Notes under the pieces: model-generated
What the model was told of the DNA's origin: nothing
Databases searched by the model: none
Seen by the model: only the letters and a program-made list of their open reading frames with translations
Shown here: positions 41,906-50,936 of the stretch, one piece after another
Numbering within the stretch: position 1 is the first letter of the stretch
How the letters are laid out: the number at the start of each line of letters is the position of its first letter
Made by a program: the position numbers and the translations under genes
Origin: Paenibacillus uliginis N3/975
GTDB taxonomy: Bacteria; Bacillota; Bacilli; Paenibacillales; Paenibacillaceae
Assembly (NCBI RefSeq): GCF_900177425.1
Contig: NZ_LT840184.1
Coordinates: 4,530,690-4,594,689, forward strand
Direction: 5' to 3'
Length of the DNA: 64,000 bases

Positions 41906-42679
41906 TTACTCATGCAGCGAATTGATTTGTTTTAATCTTTTAATTACGGAATGAACGGTTAATCTATGAAAAGCAATCAGCTGCCCTTTATAAATAACAG
42001 AGTAAATACCGTATGGAGTAGGTGACATCTTCATCAATTCATCCCGATTGTTAAAATCGTAAATCTCTGCTTCAATACCTAGATGATTTGCACCTTCTAG
42101 CACATTGTTAGTGGCAATCTCTACATAAGGGCATTGGAAAGAACGCAAAATGGTTAGCTTATTAAACGGTTTGAGACGTTCGTCCCAATTTGTTGGAAAG
42201 TAAGGAGAATTAGAGTCATCATTAAATTGATGAACAAGTAACTCAAAACCAAATGGTGCTGTGTCAACGATTTTGAAGTTATTTCTAAGAAAGATGTCTT
42301 TACTTGGTGTCCAAGAGGTTTCGGAATTGGTCACAACGACAACTCCTTGTTTCCCCAGCTTTTGTGCATCTTCAAGGCATTTATGTATAAGTGTTGTGCC
42401 GTGTCCTTTTCCTGTGACGCTGACCCATAAGCAATGAATGACTAGATAATGATCTGCAGACACAACTCTATACGAGGACTCTGCTTCCGTGTATTCAATA
42501 AAACCTACTTGTTTTTGATTTTCAAACAATTGTACATATTTTAATCCTTCTTCAAATCTGTTCATTAACCATTTATTTTTGTTTGTATATCCTTCGGAAT
42601 TTTTTTTGCTTCTGAGGCAGTAACTCCCCGTTCCCTCCAGCAGTTCATGATCCAATTCAATCAATTGAACATTTTCCAA
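41906..42679 (-). CDS. GNAT acetyltransferase with YoaP-like C-terminal domain
   Basis: 257 residues. The GNAT core spans about 1-150 (HCLWVSVTGKGHGTTLIHKC, the acetyl-CoA-binding turn). The C-terminal 100 residues (LRSFQCPYVEIATNN, ending HSVIKRLKQ) match the YoaP extension. Start is TTG at 42679 with GGGAGGG eight bases upstream. Substrate unknown. Confidence 0.85.
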   Translation of the reverse strand: MENVQLIELDHELLEGTGSYCLRSKKNSEGYTNKNKWLMNRFEEGLKYVQLFENQKQVGFIEYTEAESSYRVVSADHYLVIHCLWVSVTGKGHGTTLIHKCLEDAQKLGKQGVVVVTNSETSWTPSKDIFLRNNFKIVDTAPFGFELLVHQFNDDSNSPYFPTNWDERLKPFNKLTILRSFQCPYVEIATNNVLEGANHLGIEAEIYDFNNRDELMKMSPTPYGIYSVIYKGQLIAFHRLTVHSVIKRLKQINSLHE

Positions 42680-42745
42680 GCGACTTCCCTCCCATGATTA
42701 TATTCAACTACTACATCATAGTAATCATCAAACACTTCTCCTATA

Positions 42746-43375
42746 TCATGAATCGTACACAGAAGAACCCACTATTCCTAGTTCATAGCCTTTGGCGACG
42801 GCACCCACCCGCGATTTGACGCCCAGCTTCTGAAGAATCGCCGTCAGATGGTATTCCACCGTCCGCTGGCTGACAGCCAGATCCCGGGCGATCTCCTTAT
42901 TGCTCATTTCCTTAGCAACCCGAACCAGCACCTCACGTTCCGCAGGTGTAAGCTTGTCCTGCCCGGAAGCCATGAATAATCTCTCCGGCACCAGCATATG
43001 ACCGGACATGCTCTGCCTCACAGCATTTATAATCTGTCCATATGAAGCCTGCTTGGATAAATAGGCGTTCACCCCAAGCTCGTAAGCCTTACGATAGAAT
43101 TCATCGTAGGTATATCCGGACAGCATAATGATTTTCAGGGAAGAGCCGTACTCCTTCTTTAGTTGCTTTGTCAGTTCGAAGCCGTCCATATAGGGCAAGG
43201 AAACGTCCAGCACAAGCACGTCTGGTTTAGATAAACCGATTCGCTCAAGTAAGTGCCGAGGGTCTGTAAAGGTTTCGAGCACGCGGATATCCTTTTCTTG
43301 CTCCAGACGGCTTCTCAACGCATCCATTACTAGAGGATGATCGTCAAGCAAAATCACTCTGGTACTGTCTTTCAT
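42746..43375 (-). CDS. NarL/LuxR-type response regulator
   Basis: 209 residues. Receiver domain with LLDDHPLV and the phosphorylated Asp in DVLVLDVSLPYMDG, then a LuxR-type DNA-binding domain (LTPAEREVLVRVAKEMSNKE, AVSQRTVEYHL). The ATG at 43375 has GGGAGGGAG upstream; the longer frame is just the kinase gene in another phase. It overlaps the kinase by 32 bases. It resembles ComA/DegU-type regulators. Confidence 0.92.
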   Translation of the reverse strand: MKDSTRVILLDDHPLVMDALRSRLEQEKDIRVLETFTDPRHLLERIGLSKPDVLVLDVSLPYMDGFELTKQLKKEYGSSLKIIMLSGYTYDEFYRKAYELGVNAYLSKQASYGQIINAVRQSMSGHMLVPERLFMASGQDKLTPAEREVLVRVAKEMSNKEIARDLAVSQRTVEYHLTAILQKLGVKSRVGAVAKGYELGIVGSSVYDS

Positions 43376-45698
43376 GTTTTTCTCCCTCCCGTTGCTCATG
43401 ATGCTGGGGCCGCAGCCGCAGCGTAATGAGGGCTCCCTTTCCCGGTTTGGACTGGATGTCCATCTCACCGCCAAGATAACCGATCTGGCTGTTAACGGAG
43501 ATGAGTCCGAGATGTCCACCGTCAATGGAGGCGATATGGTCAGGAAAGGCGGTTGCGTCGAAGCCCTTGCCGTCATCGCTTACAACGCAACATATCACCC
43601 CAATTGGCTCCAGATTTAAGTAGACATCAAGCCGACTGGCTTCGGCATGCTTTAGCACATTGTGGACTAGTTCACGGATTATCCGAAACAGATTGGATTT
43701 CAAAATCGGGTCAGGTGGAGGGGCTTCTGCATGCCAATGATAATGAAGCGATACGTTCAGGCCGCCTTTCTCTCCGGCTGTCCGCAGCAGCCATCGCAGG
43801 GACTCCTCCAGATCCGCCTTATCCACAATATGCGGATACAGCTCATCACACAACACCCGAATCTCCTGCTGGGAATCATAGACGCATTTCAGCCATGCGG
43901 CTACCCGCTTGGAATCCACTCGTCCCTGATCCGCCAGTTCCTCTAGATCCCGCGACAAGAAGATCAAATTTTGCAGCAGGTGGTCATGCAGAGCATAAGA
44001 AAGGCGGATACGTTCGGCTTGCTGGGCCTCCAGCAGTAGGCGATTCGTCTGACGGATATCGCTGACATGACGTTCAAAAGCTGCGTTTTGCTCCTTGGTG
44101 CGTTGAAATTCCTTGTGGAGTCCGACCAACAGCCTGGTATTGGTCAGCAGCCGCACTGCTTCTACACAAATTTCGTCAATTAACCCTTTCTCCTCCGCGG
44201 AGAACATAGACAAATTGCGCTTGGGTCCCATGCACAGATACCCTTTGCCTCCCTTTTCCGCATGACTGGCAATGGAAGCGACATATTCAAAATCAAAGTT
44301 CCTTTCCCAAAAGCTTCGCTCCATCCAGCACGCGTCTTCTCCGGTTCCGGTGTACTCATATTTGCCTGTGCCATGTACAACCGGTCGTGTCCCTTCCTCA
44401 TCCTGCCATATGACACAAATCCCTTCCACATCCACAATATGGTGCAACGCCTCGCTCATCAGACTGAGAATATCCTGGATATTCCGGGTCTTTGCCACCT
44501 GAATGGACAGCTTGAGTTTCTGTTGATCCAACCATTTCCTCCGCCCCTCCGCGCTCCTTTCCGACCGGTAAAGATGTTTCCGGTAAGCCCAGGTTCCGGC
44601 TGCAAATCCGCTAAATATAGCCACAACCCAAAGCGGATGTTTTGTTCGATATGCCAGGGAAAACAATAGAAATACGCCTCCGTAGTAGAGCGTATGGATG
44701 ACCAGACGGGGAAGGTATACCTGCATATCCACCATGCTCCGTTTGTTCAGAACATACAGGAAAATGGCGGACAGCGGTACAAGGCCGCTGAGCGCGTATT
44801 CGGGAGCCAGAAAGTACCCGTCTCCCAACAAATCCGGGATCGCATATAAGAGCAGATAGGGCAGAAGGCTGAAGCCCAGCCCGGCAACCAGTACCAGGGC
44901 ATGGTTCTTCTCTACCGAGTCCAACGACCTCCAATATAATCGGACCATAACCAGGATGAACAGCAACGTCAGCATGAAGACAAGATGCAGCGTCCCTCGA
45001 AGCCAGCTGGGAATCTCATTTTGGACCATCGCCCAAAGAGCGTAGCAGGAGAACAGTGCACAGAGGAGCCGAAAGACAAACAGAGCCTTTGTCCACATAA
45101 GAGGCACAGCACGCAGCACAAACGCGACACAGAAAGAGAGCAATAAATAAGGGAGCCAGATGGAGGATAATGCGAGAAGCAAATTCGACAAAGCCAATTC
45201 CGTAGAATATAAAGTTAGGATGACCAGCGCCATCACATAATTCATCATGGAGAATCGGCGAACCGTGTGCGAGCCGGGATTTTTACGGTATGCCAGCAAG
45301 CCAATGGCAAGTAGCAGCACTTCTAGCAGCATGGCCAACAAGCTTTTCCGTACATCGTCGCTTTCCGTTTCGATCCGCAATTCGTAGACGGAGCCATCAC
45401 TACGCATGAATGCCGATGTAGTGGCCCTAACCAGAGAAGCCTGCGTCTTGCCAGCAAACCATGTTTCCGCTGGCATGCCGTCAACTATCAATGCACGATC
45501 TCCCCTGTCCACTTGCCCTTGTGCCGCTTTGCCCGAAGGGTCCACACTGCTTACCCTCCAGCCTATTTCATCGTGTTCAAGTACCGCTCCGATATAAGGA
45601 TGCCGAATCGTCTCCAGGTGAATATACACGGCCATAACGAGAAATCCAGCAAGCAGGGCCGCGGCAAACAAGGGAAGCTTCATTTTTAGGGAAGGCAT
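43344..45698 (-). CDS. ComP-like multi-membrane sensor histidine kinase
   Basis: 784 residues. An N-terminal helix (8-27) is followed by an outside domain with a PDZ-like stretch (VDPSGKAAQGQVDRGDRALI, about 50-70). About eight membrane helices (115-370), a GAF-like domain, and a HisKA_3 dimerisation helix with LSYALHDHLLQNL (His near 575) come next. The ATPase is at the end (NVLKHAEASR, DDGKGF). The same order is found in ComP, the quorum-sensing kinase of Bacillus, where pheromone is sensed from outside. No ComX or ComQ gene is visible here; instead a CPBP protease gene lies 36 bases upstream. Confidence 0.9.
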   Translation of the reverse strand: MPSLKMKLPLFAAALLAGFLVMAVYIHLETIRHPYIGAVLEHDEIGWRVSSVDPSGKAAQGQVDRGDRALIVDGMPAETWFAGKTQASLVRATTSAFMRSDGSVYELRIETESDDVRKSLLAMLLEVLLLAIGLLAYRKNPGSHTVRRFSMMNYVMALVILTLYSTELALSNLLLALSSIWLPYLLLSFCVAFVLRAVPLMWTKALFVFRLLCALFSCYALWAMVQNEIPSWLRGTLHLVFMLTLLFILVMVRLYWRSLDSVEKNHALVLVAGLGFSLLPYLLLYAIPDLLGDGYFLAPEYALSGLVPLSAIFLYVLNKRSMVDMQVYLPRLVIHTLYYGGVFLLFSLAYRTKHPLWVVAIFSGFAAGTWAYRKHLYRSERSAEGRRKWLDQQKLKLSIQVAKTRNIQDILSLMSEALHHIVDVEGICVIWQDEEGTRPVVHGTGKYEYTGTGEDACWMERSFWERNFDFEYVASIASHAEKGGKGYLCMGPKRNLSMFSAEEKGLIDEICVEAVRLLTNTRLLVGLHKEFQRTKEQNAAFERHVSDIRQTNRLLLEAQQAERIRLSYALHDHLLQNLIFLSRDLEELADQGRVDSKRVAAWLKCVYDSQQEIRVLCDELYPHIVDKADLEESLRWLLRTAGEKGGLNVSLHYHWHAEAPPPDPILKSNLFRIIRELVHNVLKHAEASRLDVYLNLEPIGVICCVVSDDGKGFDATAFPDHIASIDGGHLGLISVNSQIGYLGGEMDIQSKPGKGALITLRLRPQHHEQREGEKHERQYQSDFA

Positions 45699-45734
45699 TC
45701 GCAGATTCCTCTCTCTTTCAATTGCAAAAAAGGA

Positions 45735-46538
45735 TTATACTCCAACTAGATAGAGCGTAACAGCACCCCATACCGTGTTGATATAGACATGAAACAAAAT
45801 AGCTCCGTAAAGGTTTTTCCGCAGCTTGACCAGAATTTCACACGGAATGATAACTGCCAGTGGGATAAATGCCCAATTTATCGGCGCTTGCCACATATGA
45901 TAGAACTGGAACAGCACGCTGAGAATCAGCCAGTCGTAACGAAGTCGACCGATTTTTTTCAGCAAATATCCACGGAAATATATTTCCTCCCCGATAAAAT
46001 TCCCAATAAGCCCGATGACCAGCAACGGCCAAGGAAAATCATAATAACCCTGCCGGTAAATATGCCACTCCCCCATATGAAACACAGGCATCTGGTCCAG
46101 AAATGTCGATAAAGGCGGAAAAATCCATTTCATATAGGGCAGCGACAGGAGAGTAAACAAGACGGTGATAATCGGTAAAATAACAAGCAGTCCCCTGGTA
46201 TCCCATTTTCTGAACCCTAGATAAACCAGAGACTGCTTAAAGGTAAGTTTATCCACAAATTTTAGCATGAATAATGGGAAAAGAATATGCCAGCCGCTGG
46301 CCATAATTGCCAAAACAAGAAATTGTACGTAGTGGCTGGATAGCCCAGTAAGCGACATAAGCAGGGGACGAAGTGGATAAATGAGCAAATAGACCAACAA
46401 ACCAGGTAAGACGGCGTAAGACAAATACAGTAGTATCTCCTTGCGGCTTTTCGCCTCATGCTGATGAATAAAGCTCTCGTATTCAGGGTCCGATTTCACA
46501 AAAAATGCCGCAATTTTACGAGTCCATTCGGTTTTCAT
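45735..46538 (-). CDS. CPBP-family intramembrane metalloprotease
   Basis: 267 residues, about seven membrane helices. The catalytic motif EEIYFRGYLL (EExxxR) and later FYHMWQAP are in place, as in Abi/CAAX-prenyl-protease-like proteins. In the family, members process prenylated proteins or peptides or give bacteriocin immunity. It is the first gene before a ComP-like kinase and its regulator, so it may mature or protect against a signal peptide. That is inference. GAGGAG precedes the ATG. Confidence 0.88.
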   Translation of the reverse strand: MKTEWTRKIAAFFVKSDPEYESFIHQHEAKSRKEILLYLSYAVLPGLLVYLLIYPLRPLLMSLTGLSSHYVQFLVLAIMASGWHILFPLFMLKFVDKLTFKQSLVYLGFRKWDTRGLLVILPIITVLFTLLSLPYMKWIFPPLSTFLDQMPVFHMGEWHIYRQGYYDFPWPLLVIGLIGNFIGEEIYFRGYLLKKIGRLRYDWLILSVLFQFYHMWQAPINWAFIPLAVIIPCEILVKLRKNLYGAILFHVYINTVWGAVTLYLVGV

Positions 46539-46673
46539 AATTAACGCTCCTCAGTCGGGGTAATTTACACACAAGGAGCATACCAAGGAATCAAAGTCCC
46601 GGTATCCGTATCCGGCGCCGAATATGGAGGGAGTCACGCATTGTTTTGGCGCGATCACGCAAGATAGGTTGTA

Positions 46674-46712
46674 AAAGAGCAGGCTGCCTACCGCGGCGCC
46701 TGCTCTTTTTTG
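46674..46712. terminator. Terminator between bpsA and the CPBP protease gene
   Basis: AAAAGAGCAGGC pairs with GCCTGCTCTTTT. The plus strand then reads T6; on the minus strand the T run is shorter, but the hairpin still lies about 65 bases after the bpsA stop. Confidence 0.75.
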
Positions 46713-46778
46713 TACTTGATTCAACTGCAGTTTACCGATCTATAGCAATCGACGCCTCACAAGATCAGGTGAAGCAAG

Positions 46779-47945
46779 CTACGCATTCTTTTTAGCAATC
46801 AATGTAAAGGTATCATTTTCGCAATGGGGGCATCCCTGATTTTTCAAATCCTCGATCGTATGATATTCGCCCTGAATACCAACAAGCAGAGATCCGTGGC
46901 ACTGCTTACATTGGTATGTGCGTAATGTTCGCTTTACCTCACCTGTATAGAGCGCATCCTCAAAAGAGCTCGTAACATTGGGCGCTGTCAACTCCGTCGT
47001 CTTGAGAATGATCATTTGTCCACTATTGCCAATCATCTGTGCTCCTTCATACTTGTTGAAATGCGGAATAATCTCTCGTAGTGACAAGCCCATACGTACA
47101 AGCTCCCGCAGTATTGCCAAATTATAGTCAGGGGATTTATGTGCGTATGACAAAAAAATCGGCAATCCCTTCTCTTTTTTCAACGCGCTTATCCCGCGAG
47201 AAACGAACAACGTCATACCTTGCAGCGTATAAGGCGGATCCGTGAAAAAGCAATCGTATTGTCCACATAATTTCTTTGGAAGTGGCTGGCGCAAATCCAG
47301 ACTGCGGCATATCACCTCTATTCCCTCCTGCTCAGCTGTGTTACGAATATACTGTAAAAATCGCTCATCAACATCGACGACGGTTATCAAAGCTCTTTGA
47401 TTCCTTATGTTCGGAAATAATCGTTTGATTAAAAAACCAAGCGATATACTGACCAGGTCGTCATCACCAACACATAAGATTTTCTTTCCGATCAGCGCAT
47501 GCTCCCTCAGGCACAGAATGGCCCGACGCAAGCTCGTTTCTACTGTACATTTGGACTGATCAATCTGCACATTAACTTGTGGCCGTTGCTGAAATATGTC
47601 CGTGAGTAATTGTAACAGATCCGAAAGCTCAGCCTTCCAGTTGGACTCATCGGCCATAAGTTTTTGATATAAGGCTTTGTCTAATCCATCATATCCCAAC
47701 TCATCTTCAATAAATGTAACGCCTTTAGGCGTACAACGAACCCCGCCATCCTGTGTCAGAGCACCTGCCTTTATGAGTTCCTTCTTAATCGCTGTTGCAA
47801 CTGGAACAGGCAGAAACGTCTTTTTGGCAAGTTCTTTTGTGGAAATTCCAGGCTGTATATAGCACTCCACTAACAGCTGCTCAATGACCCACGATCCCTC
47901 TTGAAGATGTACGTTTGCATTTGCTTCTGCGATATAATTTTTCAT
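46779..47945 (-). CDS. bpsA: N4-bis(aminopropyl)spermidine synthase
   Basis: 388 residues. An N-terminal winged helix (STKELAKKTFLPVPVATAIK) is followed by the aminopropyltransferase domain with CVGDDDLVSISLGF (the GDDD motif of BpsA) and FFTDPPYT, and a C-terminal zinc ribbon (CKQCHG, CPHC). It is the DUF43/PF01861 family shown in Thermococcus to add two aminopropyl groups to spermidine, giving branched polyamines. Dedicated versions also occur in some Bacillota. AGAGGGATT precedes the ATG. It is monocistronic, with a terminator on each side. The role here is inferred from the family. Confidence 0.85.
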   Translation of the reverse strand: MKNYIAEANANVHLQEGSWVIEQLLVECYIQPGISTKELAKKTFLPVPVATAIKKELIKAGALTQDGGVRCTPKGVTFIEDELGYDGLDKALYQKLMADESNWKAELSDLLQLLTDIFQQRPQVNVQIDQSKCTVETSLRRAILCLREHALIGKKILCVGDDDLVSISLGFLIKRLFPNIRNQRALITVVDVDERFLQYIRNTAEQEGIEVICRSLDLRQPLPKKLCGQYDCFFTDPPYTLQGMTLFVSRGISALKKEKGLPIFLSYAHKSPDYNLAILRELVRMGLSLREIIPHFNKYEGAQMIGNSGQMIILKTTELTAPNVTSSFEDALYTGEVKRTLRTYQCKQCHGSLLVGIQGEYHTIEDLKNQGCPHCENDTFTLIAKKNA

Positions 47946-48046
47946 GGTAATCCCTCTCTTATCATCGATTTTGTTATGCTTCTGTTACCTTAGAAAAGAA
48001 CACACGCCATCCAAGCAGTTAAACGTTCATTGTTATGCCAAATAAA

Positions 48047-48091
48047 AAAAGGGACAGAAAATGAACGTATAGTCCATCTTCTGTCCCTTTT
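48047..48091 (-). terminator. Terminator-like hairpin 100 bases before bpsA
   Basis: GGGACAGAA at 48051 pairs with TTCTGTCCC at 48079. On the minus strand a T7 run follows. It may end the transcript from the upstream acetyltransferase operon, or be a leader element of bpsA. Confidence 0.7.
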
Positions 48092-48176
48092 GGGGATTGG
48101 CTGACTGCTCCATCGACTTTTGTCAAAATGACAAAAACGATGAACAAAACCTGTTTTTTACATTATTGCAAAAAAC

Positions 48177-48204
48177 AAAGCCGTGCTTAAGAGCACGGCT
48201 GTTT
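48177..48204 (-). terminator. Terminator of the acetyltransferase operon
   Basis: AGCCGTGCT pairs with AGCACGGCT. On the minus strand TTTGTTTTTT follows. It lies about 260 bases after the last gene of the operon (48461). Confidence 0.7.
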
Positions 48205-48233
48205 GCAGTCGATTGTATATGGATGGCCGTAGT

Positions 48234-48347
48234 GTTCTTAACTAATTTCGATTCATCCATTGGTTTCCATAACAAATATACCACTCTAAAAGTGGATTTT
48301 TGCTAAAGTAAACGGATGAATCATATGAAATTTGGTTAGTTAAGAAC
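48234..48347. repeat. 114-bp element with long inverted-repeat ends
   Basis: GTTCTTAACTAA (48234-48245) is repeated in inverted form as TTAGTTAAGAAC (48336-48347), and inside it ATTCATCC matches GGATGAAT. The centre holds a CCACT/AGTGG hairpin followed by T5. There is no protein in it. The layout fits a small MITE-like element or a structured RNA. No other gene is seen in 47946-48460. Confidence 0.6.
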
Positions 48348-48460
48348 AAATGCCGACATCAAGACAACTCCTATTTTTTAAAGTTATAACCGATTATAAA
48401 TGGAAATGATTAGACAATCAAGTGCAATCGAAGCGTATATCATTTTCTACTCCTTTTAGA

Positions 48461-48913
48461 CTAGAAAACATTGTACATAAAAATAATATCTTTTTTCACC
48501 TCGAACCCATGCTTATTATAAAACTTCTCAGCAGGAAGATCCCTTTCTGTAAGCAGCACAATACAATGAATATTTCTGGATGCCAGCTCTGTTTTAATGT
48601 CATTCATCAGCTGCGAGCCCACCCCGCTATGCTGTAGATCGTTATCAATAAAATATTCATGAATGTGGTACTCTTCCCCCGCATACCAGCTCTTGGTATG
48701 CCCAAAACTCGCACCTATGATTTTATCATTCTGCTCGATAACAAACCCGATAAATACAGGATTATTTATAAATTCCAGAAGATATTTTTGTACGTGCTGG
48801 ATTGATTCCCATTGATCATTCCATGGTTCGCCATTAAAAATCTTTAAAAATAGGTGTGAACATTGTTCAAGATCTGATGTGACCATTAATCTTGTTTTCA
48901 ATTGTATACTCAC
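48461..48913 (-). CDS. GNAT-family acetyltransferase
   Basis: 150 residues with a standard GNAT fold: HEYFIDNDLQHSGVGSQLMN (beta4 and acetyl-CoA turn) and VLLTERDLPAEKFYNKHGFE at the end. Substrate unknown. Start uncertain: GTG at 48913, or a TTG shortly after with GAGAAGAGTGAG before it. Last of four minus-strand genes 50894-48461, 11 bases after the caspase-like gene. Confidence 0.85.
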   Translation of the reverse strand: MSIQLKTRLMVTSDLEQCSHLFLKIFNGEPWNDQWESIQHVQKYLLEFINNPVFIGFVIEQNDKIIGASFGHTKSWYAGEEYHIHEYFIDNDLQHSGVGSQLMNDIKTELASRNIHCIVLLTERDLPAEKFYNKHGFEVKKDIIFMYNVF

Positions 48914-48924
48914 TCTTCTCTAGT

Positions 48925-49482
48925 TTAGTCACTATTTTCATAAATTTGGTACATCAACATTTCCTCATCCATTGTTTTTGCTATCTGATGAGCTTCATTA
49001 ACGCTTTTCTTATTCTGAATAACTTCATAGAAAAAGCGATAAACATACATAAGAGCAGCATTCCCGTCTGGATAATCATCCGGTCCGATATAGGTCTTGC
49101 ATCCACGATCCAGGAATGCTTGCGCGAGCGTAGGAGCACCCAACATGCATCCATTGCCAATAACGATTTTCCCATCCAGTCTCACAAAGGTTCTAACATC
49201 GTCTGGGCCGAAATTTCCCCGTGGCTCATCTGCCTCATAGACGTCCTCACCAAGCTCCGGCATTATAAAACCATCTTCATCTCCGTGAAAATTTAAAACA
49301 ATCATATCGGTATCAGGGTAGAGATCATTACCGGACAATACATCCATGAAGTCGCTCGGTCTGCCAATCCAATAAGTAAATACTCTTGCGCCAAAATATT
49401 CAAGTGTGTTACGTATAGCCTGGGAATCCAAATCGCAATCAGGACCGACAACCAATGCTACATTCATTACAGGTTTGCTCAT
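48925..49482 (-). CDS. Caspase-like (CHAT/gingipain-fold) hydrolase candidate
   Basis: 185 residues. It begins with VALVVGPDCDLDSQAIRNTL, resembling the first strand and helix of a caspase fold. A His-Gly follows in VLNFHGDEDGF (near residue 65) and a Cys in IVIGNGCMLGAP (near 110), with the right spacing for a caspase-type His-Cys dyad. The C-terminal half, KTYIGPDDYPDGNAALMYVY, is like the G-x-x-x end of such domains. I have no exact family name. It lies between two acetyltransferase genes. AGGAGG is seven bases before the ATG. The catalytic assignment is inference from motif spacing. Confidence 0.55.
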   Translation of the reverse strand: MSKPVMNVALVVGPDCDLDSQAIRNTLEYFGARVFTYWIGRPSDFMDVLSGNDLYPDTDMIVLNFHGDEDGFIMPELGEDVYEADEPRGNFGPDDVRTFVRLDGKIVIGNGCMLGAPTLAQAFLDRGCKTYIGPDDYPDGNAALMYVYRFFYEVIQNKKSVNEAHQIAKTMDEEMLMYQIYENSD

Positions 49483-49511
49483 ATATTTCCTCCTGGTGAT
49501 ATCCTCATAAT

Positions 49512-50342
49512 TTAAAATTCAAACTCAAATGTTTTACACTTCGACTCAAACTCGAAACCTAGTTTCTTTCCTAATTGATAGGATTCCTCGTTCGTCTCCA
49601 TTGTTGACCAGCGCGGTACAAATCCATTTTCGATACAATGCTCCAAATACGCCGCGCATGCCAACGTTGCTAGTCCTTTATTCATCTCTTCTTCATCGTA
49701 TGTTTCCACACTAATCTCATGATCTTTTTCGTAGACACAGCAGGATAAGCACGCACTAATAATGCTATTTCCTTTCATTACACAATAACCGAAGCTCAGA
49801 CTTAGAAAATCATCTACCGAGTACCAAAATTCATTCAAAACTTCAGACAAGATTTCATCGGGGTCATTCTGAATGACTTCCAAATCGATTTTTTTAAGGA
49901 TGTATCCCTCTGGCAAAGGTTTGTAGCTGGTCTTGAGGGTATTGAACTTCTCACGATTCAATTGGAAATAAAATTCATAATCCGGTTCATACTCCCTATG
50001 CGAAATAACCTCTTCAACGGTTCTCTCCCAAGTATCATCCGACACCACGGCAATAAAATAAGTGCCTCCACATGATTCATGCGTATCTATTTTCAATTGG
50101 TTATCAATAAACTCACGCAGATGGCTAATAAATTGTTCATTGGCTGCATCTCCAATAAACATGCTAATGACGCCCGTTTGATCGACCAACGCCGTACGGG
50201 GTTGATTCACATCATCCACGTAAATTGTTCCTCTATTCGTCCCATTAATAATCGCATTTAGGGTCAGATCGTTTTGTTGTTCGGGTGTTTGCAGTAGCGC
50301 CCTTACCTTCGGATAATCCTTCTTATCAAGTTTATAGATCAT
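49512..50342 (-). CDS. GNAT acetyltransferase (PF12746-like)
   Basis: 276 residues. The N-terminal half is a non-canonical GNAT-like region and the C-terminal half has EEEMNKGLATLACAAYLEHC and SYQLGKKLGFEFES, matching the GNAT_acetyltran group of Bacillota. Substrate unknown. AGGAG lies before the ATG at 50342. It precedes the caspase-like gene by 29 bases. Confidence 0.82.
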   Translation of the reverse strand: MIYKLDKKDYPKVRALLQTPEQQNDLTLNAIINGTNRGTIYVDDVNQPRTALVDQTGVISMFIGDAANEQFISHLREFIDNQLKIDTHESCGGTYFIAVVSDDTWERTVEEVISHREYEPDYEFYFQLNREKFNTLKTSYKPLPEGYILKKIDLEVIQNDPDEILSEVLNEFWYSVDDFLSLSFGYCVMKGNSIISACLSCCVYEKDHEISVETYDEEEMNKGLATLACAAYLEHCIENGFVPRWSTMETNEESYQLGKKLGFEFESKCKTFEFEF

Positions 50343-50438
50343 TTATCTTAAGCTCCTACTCTTAAAAAATCTCTCCCTTACTACGGGTTGGGTAGTTTGA
50401 TGTCCTCACACTAATTCATCTAACCACGGATTCTACTT

Positions 50439-50894
50439 CTAAAATCTGAGTACTAACCCCGTCTCATCACCAAAGGTTTCTCCGTTCGGTGTAAACCCTA
50501 AGCTCAAGTAAAACCCCAAAGGGCTTCCTTCTCCCTCCCCACAACTTGCAACTACTTCATGGATTCCTTGTCCTTTTAAGTGTTCAATCAGTAATCCAAT
50601 CGCCTGCTTTCCGTATCCTTTCCCTTGATGGGGCCCCGCGATCATAAAACGCCATAAATAGACTCCGCCATTATCTGTCCCTTCATCAGATCCCTGATCC
50701 AGCATGATAAAACCGATCGGTTCATCATCAGCATAGATGGCTCTGAACCATGCATTCTTAGAGAAATGAGCTTGAGCAATAGAAACCGCATTATCAGCAA
50801 CCATTATTCGTTGAACCTCTGTAAGGGTGTTGCTTAATTGACAAATTTCAAGAACGGTATTTTCATCGATTTTTCGAAAATGAACATCTGGCAT
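50439..50894 (-). CDS. GNAT acetyltransferase, spermidine acetyltransferase-like
   Basis: 151 residues. WRFMIAGPHQGKGYGKQAIG is the acetyl-CoA turn; PLGFYLSLGFTPNGE near the end and the WFRAIYADDEPIGFIML block resemble BltD/PaiA spermine/spermidine acetyltransferases. I chose the ATG at 50894 because AAGGAG lies eight bases upstream; GTG codons at 50903 and 50900 are poorer. A polyamine substrate would fit the branched-polyamine synthase three genes downstream, but this is inference. Confidence 0.8.
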   Translation of the reverse strand: MPDVHFRKIDENTVLEICQLSNTLTEVQRIMVADNAVSIAQAHFSKNAWFRAIYADDEPIGFIMLDQGSDEGTDNGGVYLWRFMIAGPHQGKGYGKQAIGLLIEHLKGQGIHEVVASCGEGEGSPLGFYLSLGFTPNGETFGDETGLVLRF

Positions 50895-50936
50895 TGCCAC
50901 CACTCCTTATCGTAATCAGATAATTCTCTTACATCT

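Noticed and set aside
46545..46655. Short cysteine-containing frame on the minus strand before the CPBP protease gene, considered as a signal or RiPP peptide
   Set aside because: Only a GTG without ribosome site could start it, and the plus-strand alternative has no start codon at all. The coding case is too weak.
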